Below are positions 6,878-12,073 of a stretch of 12,073 nucleotides of DNA, piece after piece. The notes beneath the pieces were generated by a model, which was given only the letters and a program-made list of their open reading frames with translations, ran no database searches and was not told where the DNA came from. The stretch comes from Bilophila wadsworthia ATCC 49260 (lineage in GTDB: Bacteria > Desulfobacterota > Desulfovibrionia > Desulfovibrionales > Desulfovibrionaceae): the NCBI RefSeq assembly GCF_000701705.1, contig NZ_JNJP01000097.1:1-12073 (forward strand). The letters are read 5' to 3'. Each line of letters starts with the position of its first letter. Positions within the stretch are counted from its first letter, which is position 1. Position numbers and translations under genes: made by a program.

Positions 6878-7648
6878 ATGTGGAAAACGTTTCTGATGAG
6901 TTGCATCATGATGCTGTCCGTTTCCGGCGTTGCGCTTGCGCACTTCGGCATGGTCATCCCTTCTGCGGGCACGGTGACGGACAAGAAGGACGCCGACGTC
7001 ACGCTGGACCTGTCCTTTACCCATCCTATGGAAATGCAGGGTATGCCGCTGGCCAAGCCGAAAGCGGTGCAGGTCATTGCGAATGGCAAGACTGAAGACC
7101 TGAAACCCAGCCTCAAAGCCAAAAAAATCGTGGATCACGACGGCTGGACCGCGCAGTATGCGATCAAGCGGCCCGGCGTCTATCAGTTCGTCATGGAGCC
7201 GCAGCCGTACTGGGAGCCCGCCGAGGATTGCTACATCGTCCATTACACCAAGGCGTATGTGGCGGCGTTCGGCGAAGAGGAAGGCTGGGATGAGCCCGCC
7301 GGGCTCAAGACGGAAATCGTTCCCCTGACCCGTCCCTTCGGCAATTATGCTGGCAATGTGTTTCAGGGGCAGGTGCTGTTGAACGGCAAGCCCGTGCCCG
7401 GCGCCGATGTGGAAGTCGAGCTGTACAACAAGGATAAGAAGTACGAAGCGCCCAACGAGTATATGGTGACGCAGGTCGTGAAGGCCGACGCCAACGGCGT
7501 CTTCACCTATGCCGTGCCTTTTGCGGGCTGGTGGGGCTTCGCCGCGCTGAATACCGCCGATGAGAAGCTTGATCACGACGGCACGCCCAAGAATGTCGAG
7601 CTTGGAGCCGTGCTGTGGGCCGAGTTCGTCGACCCGGTGAAGAAGTAA
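6878..7648 (+). CDS. nikK: Periplasmic NikK-like component of Ni/Co transporter (DUF4198)
   Basis: Secreted accessory component of an ECF-type nickel/cobalt importer; 256 residues. The signal peptide has a hydrophobic core at 8-20 and a likely cleavage site ALA|H after residue 21, so the mature protein would begin His22-Phe-Gly. The rest is a beta-rich DUF4198-type protein whose second half (from about residue 161, FQGQVLLNGKPVPGADVEV) resembles an Ig-like/carboxypeptidase-regulatory fold. There is no membrane anchor, so it should be soluble in the periplasm. ATG 6878 has AAGGAGA at 6864-6870 with seven bases of spacing; the upstream TTG at 6785 would place the signal peptide internally. The first gene of the cluster, it is separated from cbiM by 289 bases with a hairpin repeat. 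Function is inferred from family and neighbours; its exact role in metal capture is not established to my knowledge. Confidence 0.85.
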   Translation: MWKTFLMSCIMMLSVSGVALAHFGMVIPSAGTVTDKKDADVTLDLSFTHPMEMQGMPLAKPKAVQVIANGKTEDLKPSLKAKKIVDHDGWTAQYAIKRPGVYQFVMEPQPYWEPAEDCYIVHYTKAYVAAFGEEEGWDEPAGLKTEIVPLTRPFGNYAGNVFQGQVLLNGKPVPGADVEVELYNKDKKYEAPNEYMVTQVVKADANGVFTYAVPFAGWWGFAALNTADEKLDHDGTPKNVELGAVLWAEFVDPVKK

Positions 7649-7771
7649 AAAAAGACAAGCGGGAGGGTGCCGCAGTGGGTGTGGTGAACGCCTGCCGGCA
7701 TGCTCTCCGATTCACCCTGCCTGCAGGGATTGCGCAGGAGGGGAGGAACAGGCGTTCCGCTGCTTCGAGAA
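7649..7771. other. Spacer after nikK, no supported gene
   Basis: The stretch has small dyads, such as GGTGAA (7683-7688) with TTCACC (7711-7716) and CCCTG/CAGGG just after, but no T-run that would make a terminator. An open frame at 7615-7866 crosses it; this overlaps the end of nikK, runs into the repeat and has no family resemblance, so I do not call it a gene. Confidence 0.4.
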
Positions 7772-7903
7772 CTCGGGAAAGCCTGGAACAGGGATTCGTA
7801 AAGACGAGCGTTTTTGAAGAGGGAAGGCCGGGCTCTGCGCTGGCAGGTTTGGGGAAGGGAGGGTAAAACTTTTTCCGGAAAGTTTTCATCTCCTTTCCCC
7901 AAA
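7772..7903 (+). repeat. Intergenic repeat with compound hairpin, between nikK and cbiM
   Basis: The only complete copy in the window. The head contains GAACAGGGATTC (7786-7797) and TTTTTGAAGAGG (7811-7822), shared with the right-edge copy at 12004-12073. A variable G-rich part ends in GGTTTGGG (7847-7854). The tail is a hairpin: TTTGGGGAAGGGA (7848-7860) pairs with TCCTTTCCCCAAA (7891-7903), 13 pairs with one G-U, enclosing a second stem AAAACTTT (7865-7872)/AAAGTTTT (7879-7886) with loop TTCCGG. No T-run follows, so it is not a standard terminator; it could stabilise the nikK message end or partly uncouple nikK from cbiM. Confidence 0.65.
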
Positions 7904-7937
7904 TTCCTTCCTCGGTAAAACAAATCGAAGGTGAACC

Positions 7938-8543
7938 ATGCATATTTCGGAAGGGGTGCTTTCCCCGGCGGTCCTTGGGGCAGGAGCCGTGCTGGCGGCG
8001 GCCGGTATTGTCATTGGGCTGCGGAAACTGGACTACGACAGGCTGATGACGGTGGCGATTCTGGCCGCGGCCTTTTTTGTGGGCTCACTCATCCATGTGC
8101 CCATAGGCCCGAGCAGCGTGCACCTCATCCTGAACGGGCTCCTCGGGATGCTGCTCGGCTGGGCGGCGTTCCCGTCCATTTTTGTGGCGCTCATGCTTCA
8201 GGCGATCCTGTTCCAGTACGGCGGCATCACCGTACTAGGCGTGAATACCTTCAATATGGCTTTTCCGGCGGTCGTCTGCTACTACGCGTTCCGCCCCATG
8301 CTGTTGAAATCCGCACGTCAGCGGATTGTCGGCGCATTCTGCTGCGGGGCTCTCTCCGTCGCCGGGGCCGGGCTGCTGACGGCGCTGTCGCTGAGTTTCA
8401 GCGATGAAGGCTTTCTCCGTACCGCACAGATCTTGTTTCTGGCGCACATTCCCGTCATGATCGTGGAAGGCGTGATCACCGCGCTGGCGGTTTCGTTCAT
8501 TGCCAAGGTCCGCCCGGAAATCCTGCAATTTTCCAAGGAATAG
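7938..8543 (+). CDS. cbiM: Ni/Co transporter substrate-binding membrane protein CbiM/NikM
   Basis: S component that binds the metal ion in an ECF-type importer; 201 residues with about six to seven membrane helices. The N-terminus MHISEG is the family hallmark: in this family the amino group of Met1 and His2 coordinate the metal, together with a further histidine in the region that here has His53 and His62 (LIHVP and SVHLILNGLLG). The LQAILFQYGGITVLGVNTF block is also characteristic. The start must be ATG 7938, since the N-terminal Met-His is functional; AAGGTGA at 7928-7934 is its ribosome site. The protein stops after the CbiM domain and lacks a fused NikN (PDGLE) part, which fits a system using NikK and NikL. 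The nikL start is only four bases downstream. Nickel is likelier than cobalt because of the NikK/NikL neighbours. Confidence 0.95.
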   Translation: MHISEGVLSPAVLGAGAVLAAAGIVIGLRKLDYDRLMTVAILAAAFFVGSLIHVPIGPSSVHLILNGLLGMLLGWAAFPSIFVALMLQAILFQYGGITVLGVNTFNMAFPAVVCYYAFRPMLLKSARQRIVGAFCCGALSVAGAGLLTALSLSFSDEGFLRTAQILFLAHIPVMIVEGVITALAVSFIAKVRPEILQFSKE

Positions 8544-8547
8544 CGAT

Positions 8548-9189
8548 ATGCGTATGTTTCGCCTTTGGTGCATGGCGTTGTGCCTCGTATTCGCCGGAGC
8601 CTCGTTCGCTTCGGCGCACCGCGTGAATATCTTCGCCTTTGTGGATGGGGATGCCGTACAGGTCGAGTGTGGGTTCAACAGAAGCCAGAAGGTCAAGCAG
8701 GGGACCGTGGAGGTCTTTGACGCAACGACCGGCGCGCGGCTGTTGCAGGGAACCACCGATGATAACGGGGTGTTCCGGTTCCCGGTGACGGCGGAGCTCC
8801 GCGAGGCCGGGCACGATCTCAACATCCGGATCATCGCCGGGGAAGGGCACCAGAACGACTGGACCGTGGCCGCCGACGAGCTGGCTTCTTCGGGAACCCC
8901 GAAGGCCGTCGCTGTTGCCGCTGCGGAAGTCCCGGCTACCCCGGCCTCCCTTGTCGCCGGACAGGCCGCGCCTTCTGCCGCCGCTTCGGTTGCGGCGGTT
9001 TCCGGCGGCGCGACGCCCGCCGAGATTGAGCGCATCGTCGACGCCGCACTGGACGCCAAACTGTCCCCCATCAAACGTATGCTTGCGGAACAGACGGAAG
9101 CCGGTCCGAACCTCCGGGACATCATCGGGGGCATCGGCTGGATTTTCGGGCTGATCGGCGTTGCGGCGTATTTCAGGCGCCGGCCCTGA
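8548..9189 (+). CDS. nikL: NikL-like membrane-anchored component of Ni/Co transporter
   Basis: Accessory periplasmic component of the importer, 213 residues. The signal peptide (core about 7-20) has a likely cleavage site ASA|H after residue 23, leaving mature His24-Arg-Val-Asn. An Ig-like domain follows (about 28-120; FVDGDAVQVECGF, GTVEVFDATTG), then an Ala/Pro-rich linker (about 120-155), a charged helix (about 156-184), and one membrane helix (about 192-208) ending with RRRP, which fixes the C-terminus in the cytoplasm. ATG 8548 has AAGGAA at 8535-8540 with seven bases of spacing, inside the end of cbiM; ATG 8554 is possible but is spaced too far. The gene overlaps cbiQ by one base (TGATG), so translation is probably coupled. 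The HRVN N-terminus and the location between CbiM and CbiQ are typical of NikL; the molecular role is inferred. Confidence 0.85.
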   Translation: MRMFRLWCMALCLVFAGASFASAHRVNIFAFVDGDAVQVECGFNRSQKVKQGTVEVFDATTGARLLQGTTDDNGVFRFPVTAELREAGHDLNIRIIAGEGHQNDWTVAADELASSGTPKAVAVAAAEVPATPASLVAGQAAPSAAASVAAVSGGATPAEIERIVDAALDAKLSPIKRMLAEQTEAGPNLRDIIGGIGWIFGLIGVAAYFRRRP

Positions 9190-9956
9190 TGTTTGACGAA
9201 CCTTTTGCCCACGGGCGCTCTTTGGTGCACGCCGTCGACCCCAGATTCCGTCTGGTGGCGGCGTTCGTGTGCGCCGTGTGCCTGGCCGTGGTGCGGACTC
9301 CCGAGGCGGCATGGTTCGGGTTCGGCATAGCCGCGCTGCTCCTTGCCCTCAGCAGGCCGCCGATGCGGCCCGTGCTCCGGCGGCTGGCCGTGGTCAATGT
9401 GTTCATTGCGTTCCTTTGGCTGACGGTCCCCTTGACCTCGGGCGGAGACGTTATCGCCGCGTGGGGGCCGCTGGAGGTCAGCCGCGCGGGGGTGCTGCTG
9501 ACCCTGCTCGTGACCATCAAGTCCAATGCCATCGTCATGACGTTCCTCGCGCTGGTGGCGACGATGGATTCCCCGACCATCGGCTATGCGCTGGAGCGGC
9601 TGCGCTTCCCGTCCAAGCTGGTTTTCCTGTTCCTGTTCACGTACCGTTATCTGCATGTGATCGCCGATGAATGGCACAAGCTGCACGGCGCGGCGCGGCT
9701 GCGCGGGTTCGCGCCCAAGACCAACATGCATACGTACCGTACCTTCGGCAACATGCTCGGCATGGTCTTTGTGCACAGCTTCGACCGTTCCGTGCGGGTC
9801 TACGAAGCCATGATCCTGCGCGGTTTTTCCGGGCGTTTTCAGTCCGTGACCGCTTTCCGGGCCACATCCCGCGATGCCGTGTTCGCCGTGGCGGCGTTCG
9901 CGTGCATGGTTTGCCTCGTGGCCTTTGATCTGTATCTGGAGTTTCCCCGTGGCTGA
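9189..9956 (+). CDS. cbiQ: ECF transporter T component CbiQ/NikQ
   Basis: Transmembrane coupling protein that transmits ATP-driven movement from CbiO to CbiM; 255 residues. The N-terminal segment with HAVDPRFRLV is typical of CbiQ, followed by hydrophobic helices (about 22-35, 42-55, 66-82, 100-124, 144-158) and a last helix near the C-terminus (about 231-250). The cytoplasmic coupling helices carry the two short arginine-glycine motifs of T components: AARLRGF (Arg172-Gly173) and MILRGF (Arg211-Gly212), which dock in the ATPase grooves. The ATG overlaps the nikL stop in TGATG, and the end overlaps the GTG start of cbiO by eight bases, indicating coupled expression and fixed stoichiometry. 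Confidence 0.95.
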   Translation: MFDEPFAHGRSLVHAVDPRFRLVAAFVCAVCLAVVRTPEAAWFGFGIAALLLALSRPPMRPVLRRLAVVNVFIAFLWLTVPLTSGGDVIAAWGPLEVSRAGVLLTLLVTIKSNAIVMTFLALVATMDSPTIGYALERLRFPSKLVFLFLFTYRYLHVIADEWHKLHGAARLRGFAPKTNMHTYRTFGNMLGMVFVHSFDRSVRVYEAMILRGFSGRFQSVTAFRATSRDAVFAVAAFACMVCLVAFDLYLEFPRG

Positions 9957-10668
9957 GCCCATTTTCGCGCTGGAGCATATTTCGTTCACATATCCCGGAG
10001 GACGGCAGGTCTTCCGGGATATGGATTTTGCCCTGTACCCTGACCGGAAGATCGGCTTGTACGGTCCGAACGGAAGCGGCAAGACGACGTTTTTCCGGTT
10101 GATCATGGGGCTGGCGGCACCGCAGGAAGGCCGTATCCTCTTTCACGGGCGTCCGCTGGAAACGGAAAAGGACTTTCGGGAATTGCGCTGCAAGGTGGGC
10201 TTGGTCCTCCAGCACGCCGAGGATCAGCTTTTCTGTCCCACGGTGTTGGAAGACGTGGCCTTTGGGCCGCTGAATCTTGGCTGCACTCAGGACGAAGCCC
10301 TGGATCGTGCGGCGTCCACGCTGGAGCGGCTCGGGCTGGCCGGGTTCGAAAACCGGCTGACGCACCGCCTGTCCGGGGGCGAGAAGAAACTGGTTTCGCT
10401 GGCTACGGTCCTTGTGATGGAGCCGGAAGCCCTGTTGCTCGACGAGCCCACCAACGGGCTGGATCCGGAAGCCCGGCAGCGGATCATCGGCGTCTTGAAA
10501 ACCCTTCCCACGGCCCGTATCATCATTTCCCACGACTGGGACTTCCTGGCGGAGACCTCTTCCGAATACCTGACGGTTGAGGGGCAGCATTTCACGGACG
10601 CCGCGCCGTCGCACGCTCATGCCCATATGCATGTGCATCCTCTCGGCAACAAACCGCACGAGCACTGA
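9949..10668 (+). CDS. cbiO: ECF transporter ATP-binding protein CbiO/NikO with His-rich tail
   Basis: ABC ATPase powering the nickel/cobalt importer at the cytoplasmic face; 239 residues. Motifs in order: aromatic A-loop Tyr15, Walker A GPNGSGKT (39-46), Q-loop Gln88 in LVLQHAEDQLF, the ECF-typical EDVAFGPLNLG (101-111), signature LSGGE (141-145), Walker B LLLDEP with Asp165-Glu166, D-loop GLD (170-172) and switch His195. All catalytic residues are present. The start is GTG 9949, with GGAG at 9938-9941 seven bases upstream; it overlaps the cbiQ stop, and an earlier ATG at 9874 would add a stretch without family match. The last 19 residues form a tail with seven histidines (222, 224, 226, 228, 230, 237, 239), which could bind Ni2+ or Co2+ after import. 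Only one ATPase gene is present, so a homodimer is expected. Confidence 0.95.
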   Translation: MAEPIFALEHISFTYPGGRQVFRDMDFALYPDRKIGLYGPNGSGKTTFFRLIMGLAAPQEGRILFHGRPLETEKDFRELRCKVGLVLQHAEDQLFCPTVLEDVAFGPLNLGCTQDEALDRAASTLERLGLAGFENRLTHRLSGGEKKLVSLATVLVMEPEALLLDEPTNGLDPEARQRIIGVLKTLPTARIIISHDWDFLAETSSEYLTVEGQHFTDAAPSHAHAHMHVHPLGNKPHEH

Positions 10669-10726
10669 GAAGCCCTTCGCACAACGGTGCCGCACGTCAG
10701 GGCCGCGGCATGAAAACGGGGGAAAT

Positions 10727-11875
10727 ATGTGGAACTGGTTCTCGCCGAAAGGCATCGTCTTTGGGGAGGGAAAAGCCGCTTCAACGGGTTTGTTCGCCAG
10801 GCAGTGGGGGAGGGGCCGGGCGCTCGTGATCACGGGGCCGTTCCTGCGGCGTTCAGGCGTTGTGGAACCTGTGCTCCAGTCCTTGCGTGAGGCGGGGCTG
10901 CTCGGCGCGGTTTTTTCGGATATTCCGTCCGAACCCACCGACCGCCATGTCAGGGAGGCGCTTGGCCTGTTCCGAAGGGAACGGTGCGGGACCATCGTAG
11001 CCTGCGGCGGGGGAGGGCCCATCGACGTTGCCAAGGCCGTGAGCCTGCTCGACGCCAACGGCGGGGCTGTCCGGGATTACGCGGGAGTGGGCAGGGTGCC
11101 GCATCCCGGCGTTCCGATCATCGCCATTCCGACGACGGCGGGTTCGGGGAGCGAGGTTTCGGGAACGACGATCATCACCGAGGAAGCCGCCCACGAGAAA
11201 CTGCTCGTCATTTCCATGTATCTTGTCCCGGAAATCGCCATCCTCGACCCCCTGCTGACATACGGTATGCCTCCGGCGCTGACGGCGGCCACGGGCGTTG
11301 ATGCCTTGACCCATGCCATCGAATCCTGCGTATCCCGCAAGGCTACTAAACTGACCATCGACTTTTCCTTGCGGGCCGCGGGGAGGCTCGCCCGGTTCCT
11401 ACCCGTGGCGTTCGCCAGCCCGGACGATGCCGAAGCCCGGCGCGAGTGCCTGCTTGGTTCGCTGGAGGCGGGCATTGCCTTTACCAACAGTTCCGTGGCG
11501 CTGGTGCACGGCATGGCCCGCCCGCTTGGGGCGAAGTTCGGCATCCCGCACGGCGTGAGCAACGCCGTTTTGCTGGAGGCGATCATGAGGTTTTCGCTTC
11601 CCGGCGCACCGGAACGCTATGCCCGGCTGGCGGAAGCGATGGGGGCGGTTCCGGCGGGAACGCCTTTGGAAACGGCGCGGGCCGGGCTCGGCATTGTGAG
11701 CCGGCTGGTGCACGAGCTGCATATCCCCCGGCTGCGTGACTTGCTTTCCCGCGAGGCGCTGGATGCCCAGCTCGACGCGATGGTGCGGGAAGCCGTTGCC
11801 AGCGGAAGCCCCGCCAACAATCCGCGTCCGGCATCGCCCGAAGAGATCGCGTCACTGTACGGGGAGGCTTTTTAG
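10727..11875 (+). CDS. Iron-containing alcohol dehydrogenase, group III family
   Basis: NAD(P)-dependent, metal-dependent oxidoreductase interconverting an alcohol and an aldehyde or ketone; 382 residues, the standard family length. An N-terminal Rossmann-like domain contains the dinucleotide motif at 94-103 (GGGGPIDVAK; the usual Ser is Gly97), followed by the IPTTAGSGSEVS motif (134-145). The C-terminal helical domain carries all four metal ligands: Asp192 and His196 in GVDALTHAIES, His261 in LVHGMARPLG and His275 in GIPHGVSNA. ATG 10727 has GGGGG at 10718-10722 just upstream and puts the protein start where the family begins; an upstream start inside cbiO would add 50 unrelated residues. 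It lies 58 bases after cbiO without a terminator, so read-through is possible, but no link to metal uptake is evident beyond needing a metal. Substrate unknown. Confidence 0.93.
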   Translation: MWNWFSPKGIVFGEGKAASTGLFARQWGRGRALVITGPFLRRSGVVEPVLQSLREAGLLGAVFSDIPSEPTDRHVREALGLFRRERCGTIVACGGGGPIDVAKAVSLLDANGGAVRDYAGVGRVPHPGVPIIAIPTTAGSGSEVSGTTIITEEAAHEKLLVISMYLVPEIAILDPLLTYGMPPALTAATGVDALTHAIESCVSRKATKLTIDFSLRAAGRLARFLPVAFASPDDAEARRECLLGSLEAGIAFTNSSVALVHGMARPLGAKFGIPHGVSNAVLLEAIMRFSLPGAPERYARLAEAMGAVPAGTPLETARAGLGIVSRLVHELHIPRLRDLLSREALDAQLDAMVREAVASGSPANNPRPASPEEIASLYGEAF

Positions 11876-11932
11876 AAAGGCGTTTCCGGGAGCTGTCCAG
11901 CCCCGGCAAGGGAAGGGCTCCCTCATATCTTC

Positions 11933-11976
11933 AAAACGGTTTCCCTGGGCTATACCGCCAAGGAAACCGTTTTTTT
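11933..11976 (+). terminator. Intrinsic terminator after alcohol dehydrogenase gene
   Basis: AAAACGGTTTCC (11933-11944) pairs perfectly with GGAAACCGTTTT (11962-11973), with a 17-base loop that can form a few more pairs, and seven T at 11970-11976. The A-run on the left arm means it could work in both directions. Confidence 0.9.
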
Positions 11977-12003
11977 CAGGCAAAGGAGTCACCACTCTGT
12001 TGC

Positions 12004-12073
12004 CTCAGGGAACGCTGCGAACAGGGATTCAATAAACGTAAAAGTCTTTGAAGAGGTGGGGGTGGGGTTTGGG
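12004..12073 (+). repeat. Right-truncated copy of intergenic repeat
   Basis: It starts with a segment similar to 7772-7797 (CTCAGGGAACGCTGC, then GAACAGGGATTC at 12019-12030, identical to 7786-7797), followed by GTCTTTGAAGAGG (12044-12056) and a G-rich run ending in GGTTTGGG (12066-12073), where the hairpin begins in the other copies. The hairpin itself lies beyond the window edge. Confidence 0.6.

Noticed and set aside
7615..7866. Possible small gene between nikK and cbiM
   Set aside because: It starts inside nikK and ends inside the intergenic repeat, with no ribosome site and no family resemblance.
7649..7937. Cobalamin or nickel/cobalt riboswitch upstream of cbiM
   Set aside because: I could not find the conserved B12-box-like core or a paired terminator/antiterminator arrangement. 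The visible structure belongs to the repeat.
8235..10106. Very long minus-strand open frame (623 codons) and a second one at 9637-11058
   Set aside because: They lie opposite well-supported genes in GC-rich DNA. Composition is low-complexity (Arg/Gly/His/Pro/Ser-rich) with no recognisable domains, as expected for antisense shadows.
10727..11875. Sulfoacetaldehyde reductase (SarD/TauF-type) as a specific identity
   Set aside because: The family is right, but none of the taurine or isethionate pathway genes is nearby and substrate cannot be read from the motifs.
1..12073. CRISPR array, tRNA/rRNA genes, insertion sequences, phage genes, toxin-antitoxin or defence genes
   Set aside because: I saw no regular short repeats with spacers, tRNA-like folds, transposase motifs or defence-type domains in the supported genes.
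1..12073. A wholly new multi-gene system
   Set aside because: Every supported gene belongs to a known family in a plausible known context. The novelty visible here is in details (N-terminal histidines, His tail, pocket residues, repeat family).

Overview
The window is about 12 kb of GC-rich bacterial DNA in which every gene I can support lies on the + strand. Codon use, the efflux-pump type, the NikK/NikL-type metal uptake cluster and the purine-rich intergenic hairpins all suggest an anaerobic member of the Desulfovibrionaceae (Desulfobacterota), of the Desulfovibrio/Bilophila kind. This placement is inference from style and gene content; there is no rRNA or other marker gene here.

Layout: (1) 1-1154: a long perfect hairpin at the left edge, then a cytoplasmic L-asparaginase closed by a clear intrinsic terminator. 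(2) 1214-5978: a tandem-hairpin region, then an AcrA/MexA-like lipoprotein adaptor and, after an unusually long 326-base gap with its own candidate promoter, an AcrB-like RND pump. No outer-membrane channel gene is present. (3) 5993-6569: a single-gene universal stress protein unit with a candidate promoter, an inverted repeat near its start site and a strong terminator. (4) 6570-10668: a nickel/cobalt ECF-type uptake cluster in the order nikK, cbiM (nikM), nikL, cbiQ (nikQ), cbiO (nikO). The last four genes are tightly packed (4-base gap, 1-base overlap, 8-base overlap). nikK is set apart by 289 bases that carry a repeat-associated hairpin. (5) 10727-11976: an iron-dependent alcohol dehydrogenase with all four metal ligands, closed by an intrinsic terminator, followed by the start of another repeat copy at the right edge.

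How the parts fit: NikK (periplasmic) and NikL (periplasmic, membrane-anchored) are expected to help the substrate-binding membrane protein CbiM. CbiQ couples CbiM to the ATPase CbiO. The likely cargo is Ni2+, as expected in organisms with [NiFe] hydrogenases, but Co2+ cannot be excluded. The efflux pair exports toxic compounds and would need an outer-membrane channel encoded elsewhere.

Most notable: all three exported or outward-facing metal components are predicted to show a histidine at or next to the mature N-terminus; CbiO ends in a histidine-rich tail; the RND pump lacks four of the phenylalanines of the AcrB distal pocket while keeping two others; and an intergenic repeat with a conserved head and a variable hairpin occurs in three places. 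I found no clear evidence of a wholly new multi-gene system: the gene families themselves are known.
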